DNA of 64,000 nucleotides from Oscillospiraceae bacterium. Its GTDB lineage: Bacteria; Bacillota; Clostridia; Oscillospirales; CAG-272. Positions 7,922 through 16,937 of this stretch are shown in pieces. The stretch lies in NCBI GenBank assembly GCA_015064355.1, contig SVSJ01000012.1, forward strand, positions 1-64,000, written 5' to 3'. Position 1 is the stretch's first letter, and each line of letters starts with the position of its first letter. Made by a program: the position numbers and the translations under genes. The notes beneath the pieces are model-generated. The model did not search any database. It was not told where the DNA came from and was given only the letters and a program-made list of their open reading frames with translations.

Positions 7922-8506
7922 ATGATGTTTTATATTGCTTTAGCAACCTTGGCGGACGATGAACGAAGCTGTGCAGAAGATATATTTATTAAATATGAGA
8001 AGAGAATATACAACATAGCGTTGCGGATCTTGAAGAATCATCACGATGCCGAAGATACTCTCGACAAGGTTATGATAAACGTTATTGAGAATATTGATAA
8101 ATTTTTAGGTCAAAGCAGGAATATTATTGAAGCCCAAATTGTCATATATACCAGGAACGAAGCAATCAATCTTTACAATAAAAACGCACGTAGATCAAAA
8201 CGTGAAGTCCCATATACTTACCTTTCCGATGAAGGTGTTAATATAGATGTGGACATAGTAGATGAAACATCTTATATTGAGGAGATTGTTATAAGCAAGG
8301 AAGCAATAGAAATTATGGATCAATATCTGCATCGGCTCCCGGTTGAGTACAGAGACACAATAAAACTTGTTTATGTGTGCGGTTATTCAAACAAGGAAGC
8401 TGCAAAGATATTGCATGTAACGCCCAATGCAGTGGCACTGCGTTTGTTCAAAGCAAAGAATAAGCTGATAAATATGGTAGGAGGTGAGTTTAGTGAACGA
8501 ATCTGA
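7922..8506 (+). CDS. ECF-type RNA polymerase sigma factor (194 aa)
   Basis: The start is the ATG preceded by AAAGGAGGG at a ~9-base spacing. Region 2 spans roughly residues 15-95 (YEKRIYNIALRILKNHHDAEDT, cut here to its core, then VIYTRNEAINLYNKNARR). Region 4 spans roughly 125-185 and ends with an HTH (SNKEAAKILHVTPNAVALRL). It should direct RNA polymerase to a small regulon, probably including the exported-protein genes that follow. It overlaps the anti-sigma gene by 14 bases, indicating translational coupling. The beheaded sigma gene at 6011 is its close relative. Confidence 0.85.
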   Translation: MMFYIALATLADDERSCAEDIFIKYEKRIYNIALRILKNHHDAEDTLDKVMINVIENIDKFLGQSRNIIEAQIVIYTRNEAINLYNKNARRSKREVPYTYLSDEGVNIDVDIVDETSYIEEIVISKEAIEIMDQYLHRLPVEYRDTIKLVYVCGYSNKEAAKILHVTPNAVALRLFKAKNKLINMVGGEFSERI

Positions 8507-9191
8507 ACGTAACAGCAATATTGATGCCCTTATTACGTTGTCTGCGAAATCGTTGATTGATGAAGATCTTGAAATGATGATACCAGCAGAAGATGACGTT
8601 GAAGTTCCGCCCCGTGTTCACCGTAAGATCTTACGCAAAATAAGGAACTATGACAAGAAGTCGGAGATGCCCAAAGCATATATCTACGTGCGCCGCATTG
8701 CAGCTGTTTTTCTTATCATTTGTTCAATCTCCTTTGTATTCTGCTTGAGTGTAGAAGCAATCAGAACAGAAATTTGGAATACCATTATTGATTGGTATGA
8801 AGAATATGTTGAGATACACTTTGAAAACAACGGTGCTGTTGCTAACGTGATAGAAGAATACAAAGAACCGTCATTTGTTCCTGATGGATTCGAGAGACAG
8901 ATTATGCTACAGTCGCCAGTAAATTATATTATTTACTATAATGTTGATGAACAGAGGAACATTTCATTTACTCAACGTCTTATGCACAAAGGTGCAACGC
9001 TTCAACTGGATAGTACAGATTGTGAGATAAAAGAAATTGAGATAAGAGGTTATCAGGCAAAATTGTTTGAATATCATAATGGTTTGATAACTTTGTGTTG
9101 GCATGACGATAAATATTTCTATTGTTTTAGCAGTAATTATGGCCTACTTGATTCAAGCCTGATAATAAAAATGGCTGAATCAGTTGAATAA
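8493..9191 (+). CDS. Membrane anti-sigma factor with DUF4367-like domain (second copy)
   Basis: The likely start is the GTG at 8493, with AGGAGG 8 bases upstream; a GTG at 8484 overlaps that ribosome-binding site. The 232-residue protein mirrors the one at 6441: a cytoplasmic helical part with a PPRVHRKILRKI stretch, one membrane segment (IAAVFLIICSISFVFCL), an IWNTIIDWYEEYVEIHF motif and a C-terminal DUF4367-like domain beginning at FVPDGF. It is translationally coupled to the sigma gene and should hold it inactive until an envelope signal is sensed. The signal is unknown. Confidence 0.75.
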   Translation: MNESERNSNIDALITLSAKSLIDEDLEMMIPAEDDVEVPPRVHRKILRKIRNYDKKSEMPKAYIYVRRIAAVFLIICSISFVFCLSVEAIRTEIWNTIIDWYEEYVEIHFENNGAVANVIEEYKEPSFVPDGFERQIMLQSPVNYIIYYNVDEQRNISFTQRLMHKGATLQLDSTDCEIKEIEIRGYQAKLFEYHNGLITLCWHDDKYFYCFSSNYGLLDSSLIIKMAESVE

Positions 9192-9196
9192 GATAG

Positions 9197-9238
9197 ATTC
9201 CATATAGTTGAGAAAAAACAACTGTATGGAATTTTTTT
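9197..9238 (+). terminator. Strong intrinsic terminator after the second anti-sigma gene
   Basis: ATTCCATATAGTTG pairs with CAACTGTATGGAAT (one imperfect position) around an 8-base A-rich loop and is followed by six T. The exported-protein genes downstream therefore probably have their own promoter, though none of consensus quality is obvious in 9239-9355. Confidence 0.85.
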
Positions 9239-9370
9239 GTTTTTTGGAAATAATTACTATATATGCTTTGTTTATACCAGTAAGGAGATGAAACAATAGG
9301 AGGAGCTACCAATGTGCTAAAAACCAATTGGGTATCTTTTAATTAGACTTTTTATTAAGGAGAAAAAATT

Positions 9371-9778
9371 ATGAAAATAAAGTTTATTTCTTTTCTTGTT
9401 GCAATGTTTTGTTTGATGTCTTGTATTATGCCATTAGTGATATCGTCGACAGATATTACACCTAGGTGGGATAATTCTTTAAGTGTGAGCGTTGATGTAT
9501 ATTTTATTAATACATCTGGAATGATTGATGTTCATATTTATGGAAATAGTGAAATATCAAATATAACGGCAACTGCTACGCTATACCATAAAAATTGGCT
9601 TGGCATTTGGGTTGAATCTGGTGAGGAGTGGTCATACAATGTTAATCAGTCTTATTTGTCTGCAAGCGAATCCTTTACAGGAAAATCTGGCAGACAGTAC
9701 AAAGTAGAGTTAACAGGAACAGTAACTAAGAATGGTTATGCAGAATCAATCTCGGCAAGTGCGACTGCGGAGTGTTGA
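9371..9778 (+). CDS. Small exported protein (135 aa), paralogue of the 7230 gene
   Basis: The protein has a signal peptide (MKIKFISFLVAMFCLMSC, a Cys at the end that could also be a lipobox), then ITPRW and a series of short beta strands rich in Ser, Thr and Tyr, ending ATAEC. The strand pattern, size and position match the exported protein of the first module. A ribosome-binding site, AAGGAG, lies just upstream. The function is unknown; a cell-surface or secreted role is inferred from the signal peptide alone. Confidence 0.65.
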   Translation: MKIKFISFLVAMFCLMSCIMPLVISSTDITPRWDNSLSVSVDVYFINTSGMIDVHIYGNSEISNITATATLYHKNWLGIWVESGEEWSYNVNQSYLSASESFTGKSGRQYKVELTGTVTKNGYAESISASATAEC

Positions 9779-9813
9779 GATAAAGAATAATAAAAGCAAA
9801 GGAAGGTAAGAAA

Positions 9814-11427
9814 ATGAAAAGATTGTCTAGAATTACCAGTCTGGCATTAAGCGCGCTGATGGTGATGCTGTCCGTTATTACTGCATACGCAGTTAATACT
9901 ATTGGCACCGCTGAGACAGCGACAGTAAGTAATGTTGAACGAATGAGCATGGTAGAGGCTCCGTATCCTTTTGAGTTTGTCGTTGCTTCAACGGAAGAGA
10001 ACGAGGCGACTATCTCGTTCGTGCCTGGATTCAGCTCCGGTTATACATTCTATCTCGGTGTTAAAGGTGAGAAAACAGAGATATTAAAAATTAACCGCAC
10101 CCAGTATATTGTTGAAGCCGATGTGGAGTACGCTTTTGTTTATACATATACTGTAGGCGATGAGATGACCGTATACAATGGCACGCTTATAGTTAAAACA
10201 AATGAAGATGATGAAATTACGGTTACACCGACAAATGTGGTGAAGAATATTACTTACGCAGGTGACATTACGTCGGAAATGATAAATTCGAATTCATTGG
10301 CAGGCATGAGGGCGGCAGGAACAGTGTGGGAGTCGGAAAACAATAATGTTATGTCTAATGCAGACATAACATACGATGACTATGATAATTATGGCTATAT
10401 TTCTTCCCTGAATGATGTTGACTGGTGGAAGATAGAATTTGATGAAGGCGGTATGGCGAATTTCTGGCTTGGCAACATTCCATATGAGTGTGATTATGAT
10501 TTATATTTATATGATGAATACTCAACGGGAGATTCTGATTATCTGGCTACTTCACAAAATTTTCATGGTGTTTCGGAATTGATTCAATATAGTGTTGAGG
10601 CTGGAGTGAAATACTATGTGAAAATTAATACATACGACGAGTTTTCTAATAGTAGTGCATATTTGTTCAGGGCGAAGAATTATAGAAATATAGGTAGTGA
10701 TGAATTCGGATTTTATGTATACGACGCGGATACGTTAGAACCAATCCCCGGTGCAAGTGTTTATGCATACAGACCCAAGACATATTATGATTCTTACCCT
10801 GTTCCTACTGCTCAAATTACTAACTTATCCGGTGAAGTATATTTTAGCAAGACCATATTGCCGTTTTATGATCAAGACTACACGGGTGGATATGGAATAA
10901 TTATTAAAGCTCCCGGTTATGCACAGTATACTTCACCTCAATACGTATTTTCAGGTACAGAAAGACAAAATATTGCTTTAGTTAGCAAAGATTCTTATCC
11001 AGACTTTAACAGCCCATTTGACTCTAATGAAGAGTGTACTACGCCAAGTATGAGTGCTAATCAACATTGGGGATGGAGATATCTTGTTGAAGATATTGAT
11101 TATCATACCGGTGTGGATATAGGAAAGATAAGAGGGACAAATTTATATACTGTTACTAATAGTGGCACGGTTAAGATAAGTTCTTATGCAACAGGAGCGG
11201 GTAATTATGTGATTATTCAATCTGGTTCCTACTATATTGCGTACTTACATATGGATACAAAACTTATGTCTGCTGGCCAAATATTCACGGAGAGAACTCA
11301 AGTTGGTACTGTAGGAAACACTGAGACAAATGATTATCACCTGCACATTAGTGTAGGTACGGAACAAACGATTCAAATAAGCGCAAGAAGTTACTTAGAC
11401 CCATTGGCTTTTTTACCTTTTGAATAA
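9814..11427 (+). CDS. Exported M23 (lysostaphin-type) metallopeptidase with PPC-like and carboxypeptidase-regulatory-like domains
   Basis: The 537-residue protein starts with a signal peptide ending ITAYA. Residues ~170-285 resemble a bacterial pre-peptidase C-terminal (PPC) domain (SLNDVDWWKIEFDEGG, YDLYLYDEY). Residues ~295-390 resemble a carboxypeptidase-regulatory beta sandwich (DADTLEPIPGASVYAY). The C-terminus is an M23 domain with the zinc ligands of the HTGVD motif (H431, D435) and HLH (H509, H511). M23 enzymes cut peptide cross-bridges of peptidoglycan. Its place after a sigma/anti-sigma module suggests envelope remodelling in response to stress. The ribosome-binding site is GGAAGG. 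Confidence 0.8.
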   Translation: MKRLSRITSLALSALMVMLSVITAYAVNTIGTAETATVSNVERMSMVEAPYPFEFVVASTEENEATISFVPGFSSGYTFYLGVKGEKTEILKINRTQYIVEADVEYAFVYTYTVGDEMTVYNGTLIVKTNEDDEITVTPTNVVKNITYAGDITSEMINSNSLAGMRAAGTVWESENNNVMSNADITYDDYDNYGYISSLNDVDWWKIEFDEGGMANFWLGNIPYECDYDLYLYDEYSTGDSDYLATSQNFHGVSELIQYSVEAGVKYYVKINTYDEFSNSSAYLFRAKNYRNIGSDEFGFYVYDADTLEPIPGASVYAYRPKTYYDSYPVPTAQITNLSGEVYFSKTILPFYDQDYTGGYGIIIKAPGYAQYTSPQYVFSGTERQNIALVSKDSYPDFNSPFDSNEECTTPSMSANQHWGWRYLVEDIDYHTGVDIGKIRGTNLYTVTNSGTVKISSYATGAGNYVIIQSGSYYIAYLHMDTKLMSAGQIFTERTQVGTVGNTETNDYHLHISVGTEQTIQISARSYLDPLAFLPFE

Positions 11428-11467
11428 CTTCTAAGTTGAAATATATTATACCGCAAAGGAGATTACT

Positions 11468-12355
11468 ATGAAACGACTTACGCTACTTATGTTTATGCTT
11501 TCCTTAACGCTATTAATGATGTCGTGTAACAATATTGTTCCATCGAATGAGCACAGCGTACAAACCGATGAACAAATCGAGCCGATCGAAACAGAGCAGC
11601 CTGCAGATACCGACAGTGGCGCAATTGGTGGCGCAAATCTTTGCCCAATACATTCAATTGAATTTCACAACTATACTGGTGAAATGATTGACTATGTCGG
11701 CGGTCAAGAGCAATTCATAGCTTGGCATGACGCTAATATGGAGAAAGAATCAGGCATAGAAGGCTGTCCTTATTATCCCAATATATACAGATTTATATAT
11801 TATTTCGATATTCCTAAAAATGATTTTGAAGCATTATGTTATGAAACAGCAAATTACTATTATTTTGACTACAATGTGGATTTATTATACGGAAACGACT
11901 TTTCAGCTATAAATCAATATTATACATCACACAGCGAAAGAGAGGATTACAGGGAGAGATTAGCTTCACTCGGAGATATTAAGTACGGGATATTGTATCA
12001 CGCTATGTCATCAACAGACGAAAAAATGAGGTCGTTTTTTGATAGTCATTGCGAAAATAATACTTTAGATCTTATTAACTGGAGCGTTGCTGATTTTGTT
12101 CGAGAAACAGGAATAAGCAAATCTAATGTTAAAGCACTGATATCTGATATTACAACTATTGAATATCCGGGAAAGACTGTTACCTTGAATTGTTTCGACT
12201 TTGACTTTGATTACTTATATAGCGATGACAATGCTATTTCATACACGGAAAATTCGAAAACTTCTACAATTCAAAAAATCAATGAGGACTTACGGTTTTG
12301 TCAGCAAAGTCTGATCAATATACCAATTAATGGCGATATTAGTGAAAATAAATGA
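11468..12355 (+). CDS. Lipoprotein of unknown function (295 aa)
   Basis: The N-terminus MKRLTLLMFMLSLTLLMMSC is a lipoprotein signal with lipobox LMMSC (Cys20), followed by an acidic Glu/Thr/Asp linker. The mature part is rich in Tyr and Asp and shows no motif I can name. A strong AAAGGAG ribosome-binding site lies upstream and the gene follows the M23 peptidase by 40 bases, so it is probably cotranscribed and acts at the outer face of the membrane. Confidence 0.65.
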   Translation: MKRLTLLMFMLSLTLLMMSCNNIVPSNEHSVQTDEQIEPIETEQPADTDSGAIGGANLCPIHSIEFHNYTGEMIDYVGGQEQFIAWHDANMEKESGIEGCPYYPNIYRFIYYFDIPKNDFEALCYETANYYYFDYNVDLLYGNDFSAINQYYTSHSEREDYRERLASLGDIKYGILYHAMSSTDEKMRSFFDSHCENNTLDLINWSVADFVRETGISKSNVKALISDITTIEYPGKTVTLNCFDFDFDYLYSDDNAISYTENSKTSTIQKINEDLRFCQQSLINIPINGDISENK

Positions 12356-12388
12356 ATATCACCGTTTTTTCCTCTTCTCACAACACAA

Positions 12389-12424
12389 TCAAAGAACTGT
12401 CGGATTACTCCGGCAGTTCTTTGA
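12389..12424 (+). terminator. Hairpin closing the second exported-protein operon
   Basis: TCAAAGAACTGTCG pairs with CGGCAGTTCTTTGA (one G-U pair). The T run lies before rather than after the stem, so termination strength is uncertain. The remaining sequence to 12524 shows no gene. Confidence 0.55.
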
Positions 12425-12524
12425 TATGAGTACAAGATTAACATTCCGTTCATACAAGGCGAACTGCGCTTCATTCTAAAAACATATATTTTCTCCTAAA
12501 CTGTACCGGGAAGGAGGTGATATT

Positions 12525-12758
12525 ATGTCGGAAACTCAGCATATCGGTCGAGTTATTCGAGAACGAAGACTTGATTTAGGTATGACTCAGCGGAAGGTAG
12601 CTCATGAATGTAATATTAGTATCCGCGGGCTTGAGGAAATTGAACTTGGAGATGTTGATCCAAAGTGTTCAACGGTGTTTCGAATTGCTGTAGTTTTGCA
12701 GATGGATATGGGAGACTTTAACGTTTGTCTTCCTGCAGTTGCATTGATGTTGCAGTAA
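12525..12758 (+). CDS. XRE-family helix-turn-helix regulator (77 aa)
   Basis: A single Cro/C1-type HTH fills the protein: IGRVIRERRLDLGMTQRKVA and ISIRGLEEIELGDV, with the usual pattern of a first helix, turn and recognition helix. A strong GGAAGGAGGTGA ribosome-binding site precedes the ATG. It pairs with a DUF6514-like gene 33 bases downstream, an arrangement seen in clostridial mobile elements. The target is unknown. Confidence 0.75.
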   Translation: MSETQHIGRVIRERRLDLGMTQRKVAHECNISIRGLEEIELGDVDPKCSTVFRIAVVLQMDMGDFNVCLPAVALMLQ

Positions 12759-12791
12759 AATCAATAATGACAATTTGAGAGAGGAGGGAAT

Positions 12792-13028
12792 ATGGAACAT
12801 AAATATATTGTCGTTGAGTGCAACTACATTTGCGATGCAGTATCTCGAAAATCATACGGAATTGCATATGTATGTGTTTCAGATGGAGTTGTCACAATAC
12901 TCCAGTCCGTTACGGATATTACATCTGATAAATGTGCGATAGAACATATTGTTGATTTATGCTGCAGATTACAGCTTGACCCTATTCATTTGAATGATAT
13001 TGTTGAAGATTATATAGAGAGAATATGA
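12792..13028 (+). CDS. DUF6514-like small protein (78 aa)
   Basis: The protein has an N-terminal beta hairpin (YIVVECNYICDA), a YGIAYVCVSDGV strand pair, then a helix and the ending HLNDIVEDYIERI. The pattern of variable strands followed by DxxxD and an HLxDIVEDYI tail matches what I recall of DUF6514 proteins, which often accompany an XRE regulator in integrative elements. Its role is unknown. The ribosome-binding site is GAGAGGAGG. Confidence 0.6.
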   Translation: MEHKYIVVECNYICDAVSRKSYGIAYVCVSDGVVTILQSVTDITSDKCAIEHIVDLCCRLQLDPIHLNDIVEDYIERI

Positions 13029-13047
13029 AAAGAATAGAAAGATAACA

Positions 13048-13085
13048 TCAGCTCCACGTTCTCAGAAATGGTGGAGCTGAATTTT
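13048..13085 (+). terminator. Intrinsic terminator after the HTH/DUF6514 pair
   Basis: TCAGCTCCAC pairs perfectly with GTGGAGCTGA, followed by ATTTTATG. The T tract is short. Confidence 0.7.
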
Positions 13086-13308
13086 ATGAAATGTGGAAAT
13101 AATTAGAGAAAATGATTTGTATATATATGTATAAGGGTAAAAACAGACATTTTTCACATCTTAACATAGCAGATGTTCTTATTGTTAAATAAATATTTTG
13201 TCATAATATATTATTTACAGGAAATACATATTATTTGTTTATTTCCTATATAGAGGTAAGAGTGAGGCAAGACAATAATACTGGATTTTAAAAATTAGTG
13301 AGGATCAT
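13086..13308 (+). promoter_or_regulatory. Regulatory region of the acyl-ligase/radical-SAM operon
   Basis: This AT-rich gap holds two inverted repeats: ACATCT/AGATGT (13156-13161 and 13171-13176) and GGAAATA/TATTTCC (13220-13226 and 13240-13246). They are possible operators. No consensus -35/-10 pair is clear, which suggests an activator-dependent or alternative-sigma promoter. No gene is visible. Confidence 0.35.
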
Positions 13309-14751
13309 ATGTCACTTAAGAAACTATTTGAGGAACACTCAGACAGCAACAGAATTGCAGTTGTTCATAACGATAAATTCATTAGGTATAGTGAACTGTA
13401 TAATTGGGCTAGTACTTGTCATATCAAATTCAAACAAGTACTATCTATGCGTAGTCACATAGCAATTTTACTGCCAGACTCTATTTCCTATGTAGTTGCA
13501 TATTGTTCTATACTTTTATCCGAGCACGTAATAGTGCCAATCTATTACAAATCAACTGATGAAGAGATCTATAATAACATAAATTTCTGCGACGTGGGAT
13601 TGGTGATTACAGATAGAGAGAATAAAAGCAGGATTATAAGTAAGAAATTAGAGCATATAGTTTTCATCATGGATATTGAGTCATTCGAAATAGAACAAGT
13701 TGGCAAAATAACAAATCAACCTATTGTTCAGAGTAATGATGACACTGTTATTATGGTCGGTACTTCTGGTAGCACGAGCACTCCTAAACGAGTCGAATTA
13801 ACGAATAATAATCTCATGTCGAATGTTGGAGGAATCATAGATTCTCTAAATTATACAAGTGACGAAAAGTTTATGTCAGTTCTTCCATTAACAATGGCTT
13901 CTGGGAACACATCACAATTATTGGTTTCTTTAGTTTTGGGATCAACATTATATATTTTCAATGACATTATTCACCCGAGATTAATATTCCAATTTATTGA
14001 GAAGTATCAAATAACATCAACAACTATTGTCCCTTCTATACTCAAGTCAATTCTCGACTCGCCAAAAGATTATTCTCACCAAGCAAAGACTTTAAAGACA
14101 ATTTGTTTTGGCGGTGGACCTACTGATAAAGCGACATTGAATAAACTGCTGAACCATCCACTTTGCGACAAGTTTGTTCAAATGTATGGACAAACAGAAG
14201 CTTCTCCGCGTATTTCTCATCTACATCTTTTCAATGATAAAGGCAAACTTCCTTCTGTTGGACGTCCACTAAAAGATGTTAAAGTTACAATTGATGAAAC
14301 CGAATATGACGGTAAAAATGGCGAAATATGTGTTAAAGGTGACAATGTCATGGTGGGCTACTACAAAGAAAAATACTCTCCGATAATTAATGGATGGTTA
14401 GCAACCGGAGATTTGGGCTATATCGACAATGATGGATATATCTATATCACTGGTAGAAAGAAGAATACCATTATTTTTTCTGGAATGAATATTTATCCGG
14501 AGGATGTTGAAAATGTTATATGTCAAAATCGCAAAGTTGAGGAAGCTTTAGTATATGGAATATCAAATGAAATATACGGAGAAATACCAATAGCAGAAGT
14601 GGTTTTACATACACCAGGCAGTATGTCAGAAGAAGAACTAATAGCATTTTGCGAAGAAAGATTGGCTTCGCACAAGGTTCCAAACAAAATAATATTTGTT
14701 GAATCGCTAAAACGAACTTACAACGGAAAAATTGATAGAAAGAGAGTGTAG
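13309..14751 (+). CDS. Acyl-AMP ligase / acyl-CoA synthetase (ANL superfamily, 480 aa)
   Basis: All hallmark adenylation motifs are present: the P-loop TSGSTSTPK (152-160), YGQTEA (~293), TGDLGYIDNDGY (~366) and the C-terminal catalytic lysine in NGKIDRKRV (~K474). The enzyme should activate a carboxylic acid as acyl-AMP and pass it to a thiol. The acyl carrier protein gene starts 3 bases after its stop, so loading of that carrier is the likely reaction. The acid is unknown. It is the first gene of a five-gene operon ending in a radical SAM enzyme. Confidence 0.85.
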   Translation: MSLKKLFEEHSDSNRIAVVHNDKFIRYSELYNWASTCHIKFKQVLSMRSHIAILLPDSISYVVAYCSILLSEHVIVPIYYKSTDEEIYNNINFCDVGLVITDRENKSRIISKKLEHIVFIMDIESFEIEQVGKITNQPIVQSNDDTVIMVGTSGSTSTPKRVELTNNNLMSNVGGIIDSLNYTSDEKFMSVLPLTMASGNTSQLLVSLVLGSTLYIFNDIIHPRLIFQFIEKYQITSTTIVPSILKSILDSPKDYSHQAKTLKTICFGGGPTDKATLNKLLNHPLCDKFVQMYGQTEASPRISHLHLFNDKGKLPSVGRPLKDVKVTIDETEYDGKNGEICVKGDNVMVGYYKEKYSPIINGWLATGDLGYIDNDGYIYITGRKKNTIIFSGMNIYPEDVENVICQNRKVEEALVYGISNEIYGEIPIAEVVLHTPGSMSEEELIAFCEERLASHKVPNKIIFVESLKRTYNGKIDRKRV

Positions 14752-14754
14752 ACG

Positions 14755-14994
14755 ATGGATAACAGATATAAAACGATTATTGTTAAGATTATGCAAAACA
14801 AAATTACAGAGGAAGAACTTAAGGATGAAATGTCTCTGACTGAAGATTTAAAATTTGATTCTATAGCATTTGTGAATATGGTTGTTATGCTTGAATCGAC
14901 ATATGGATTCTCTTTTGATGATGAATATATTAGCTTTGAAATGTTGAAAACGGTAAAAGATGTTGCAAATTATGTGAAATTAAAAACTGCATAG
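14755..14994 (+). CDS. Acyl carrier protein (79 aa)
   Basis: A small acidic four-helix protein with the 4'-phosphopantetheine attachment site at the Ser of LKFDSIAFVNMV (S36). It resembles a dedicated biosynthetic carrier rather than the fatty-acid ACP, which would normally carry DSLDTVEL and sit with fab genes. It lies between two adenylate-forming enzymes, either of which could load it. Confidence 0.85.
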   Translation: MDNRYKTIIVKIMQNKITEEELKDEMSLTEDLKFDSIAFVNMVVMLESTYGFSFDDEYISFEMLKTVKDVANYVKLKTA

Positions 14995-15003
14995 GAGCAG
15001 CAA

Positions 15004-16263
15004 ATGATACAAATGACAAAAGAAATGTACACCAAAAAACGTGTTGAACGAATTCTAAATCGAGCATACGATGAAGTGCCATATTTCAACAATATTATTA
15101 ACGATCATATCAAAGACGATGATGAATTAACAGCTGATTTACTACCAAGGCTTCCTATATTCACTAAGCAGACAATTCGTGAAATAGGATGGGAAAACTT
15201 TGTATCAGGCAGTTACTTAGACGATAAATATTTACCAATCTCAAGTCGAAATGTTAGATTGGAAAGAACATCTGGAACCACTGGCATCCCTATGCATATT
15301 TTATGGGATGCGGCAAATTACTACTCATCAATAATCAATCATTGGAAATACCGCAAACAACATTTTAATATTGATCCTAGTTCACGGTTGTGTACGACAT
15401 CTAAACATATTCCGGGCAACAATATCTATTATATCAAAGGAAATCAGCTAACTTTTAGTATTAGAGAACTAAATACTGAAACAATGCCGCAGATATTTGA
15501 GGTGATAAACAAATATGAACCAGATTGGATGTTTATTCAAAACAGTATTTTGTATGTTTTGGTTCGTGCTGCAAAAAAGATGGGATTGACCTTCCCCAAA
15601 TCAATCAAATACATAGAATATATGGGGGAGCCTCTATGTGAATACTATCGTAGAGAAATCGCAAAGGAAATAGTTGCAAAAACATCCAATATGTATGGCT
15701 GTGTTGAAACAAACGGTATTTCATATGAATGCCCCTGCGGAAATAATCATATTATTTCTGAAAATGTTTATGTTGAAATTGTGAATGAGGAAGGCAACCC
15801 TATTAAGAACGGGAACCCTGGATATGTTTGTGTTACAGGTTTGCATAATACCGGTATGCCAATGATACGTTATAGACTTAATGATATCGCTCGCATGTAT
15901 GATAATCCAAAGTGTCAGTGCGGAAACACTAATCCGATTATACATATTGAAGCTGCTCGTATGCCCGAATTCATCATACTGGATGATATTTCAGTATATG
16001 AAAAAGCACAAATTATCAGTCCTATAAATGCTGGAATGAAACTGTATGAGGTTCAAAGTGATGATATATTATTTAATATAGAAATACGGCGTTTGGATGA
16101 GTATAAAATACATATTTATAAAAATTTTCAACAAGAAATAAATTTTGAAAAACTATTTTTAGATATTTTCAAATCATATGGGTTGCCCAATATACGGTTT
16201 GAAATTGTAAAAAGCGATACATTCTATCCGTCAAAGCCTGCAGGATTTATTAGATTGAGGTAG
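15004..16263 (+). CDS. PaaK-like (phenylacetate-CoA ligase / CapK-type) adenylate-forming enzyme
   Basis: The 419-residue protein has the PaaK-type P-loop ERTSGTTGIPMHI (~91-103), the MYGCVETNG motif (~227) and the C-terminal region with VTGLHNTGMPMIRYRLNDI. Two short Cys motifs, CPCGN and CQCGN, could bind zinc as in PaaK relatives. Such enzymes adenylate aryl or acyl acids and transfer them to CoA, an amine or a carrier. Having it next to a separate acyl ligase and ACP suggests that two different building blocks, or an acyl transfer to a peptide, are involved. AGGAG lies 5 bases before the start. Confidence 0.75.
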   Translation: MIQMTKEMYTKKRVERILNRAYDEVPYFNNIINDHIKDDDELTADLLPRLPIFTKQTIREIGWENFVSGSYLDDKYLPISSRNVRLERTSGTTGIPMHILWDAANYYSSIINHWKYRKQHFNIDPSSRLCTTSKHIPGNNIYYIKGNQLTFSIRELNTETMPQIFEVINKYEPDWMFIQNSILYVLVRAAKKMGLTFPKSIKYIEYMGEPLCEYYRREIAKEIVAKTSNMYGCVETNGISYECPCGNNHIISENVYVEIVNEEGNPIKNGNPGYVCVTGLHNTGMPMIRYRLNDIARMYDNPKCQCGNTNPIIHIEAARMPEFIILDDISVYEKAQIISPINAGMKLYEVQSDDILFNIEIRRLDEYKIHIYKNFQQEINFEKLFLDIFKSYGLPNIRFEIVKSDTFYPSKPAGFIRLR

Positions 16264-16265
16264 AT

Positions 16266-16937
16266 ATGTTTGCATTACTTTGTATATTATCGCATATTGC
16301 TATATATCTTTTTAGTAGATTTATAGTCAAAAATCAGATTTGGAAAAAAGTGCTTTTGGGATGTTCAATAGCGTTAATAATCGTTTGGACAGTATATTAT
16401 GAGGTGACAAAACTCACATCATTTAACATATTGCTGTTTCTGATGTGTATTGCACTATCCTATGTTCTTTATGTTATATCTTTAATTATTGTAGGTACTA
16501 AGCTTTCGAGTGAATATATATTCCCTATAAAATGTTTCGGCTATAAGGGAAGAATAAAGCAATCATTTGCCCGAGAAAGTTTACACAATATTTTCAGTTC
16601 AACATATGAAGAACTATTATACAGGTGGTTTATTCAAAATGCACTATACACACTGACCAATAGTGCTGTAATCTCGATATGTATAACTTCACTTGTTTTC
16701 TTCGCAATACACATTAGAAAAAACATAGCTATTGTTCAAATGCTTGATATTTTTATTTTTTCCGTCGCAATCACTCTATGGCATCATTTCGCAGGAAATC
16801 CTCTATATTGCATCATATTTCACATTTTAAGAAACCAATTAGTAATTAATCAAAAATATATTGCTTACAAAAATGAGCTAGATAAAAAGATAAAGTATTT
16901 AACCATGATAAAGGAGCGCAAAAACTATGGATTCTAA
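16266..16937 (+). CDS. CPBP-family intramembrane metalloprotease (223 aa)
   Basis: The protein has about six membrane segments and the three CPBP (CAAX/Abi) motifs: EELLYR (~115-120), FAIHI (~146) and HILRN (~184). These glutamates and histidines form the intramembrane active site. CPBP proteases often process peptide pheromones or bacteriocins or give self-immunity. The ATG lies 2 bases after the previous stop and the 3' end overlaps the radical SAM gene by 11 bases, so the five genes are one transcript. This points to a peptide product. Confidence 0.8.
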   Translation: MFALLCILSHIAIYLFSRFIVKNQIWKKVLLGCSIALIIVWTVYYEVTKLTSFNILLFLMCIALSYVLYVISLIIVGTKLSSEYIFPIKCFGYKGRIKQSFARESLHNIFSSTYEELLYRWFIQNALYTLTNSAVISICITSLVFFAIHIRKNIAIVQMLDIFIFSVAITLWHHFAGNPLYCIIFHILRNQLVINQKYIAYKNELDKKIKYLTMIKERKNYGF

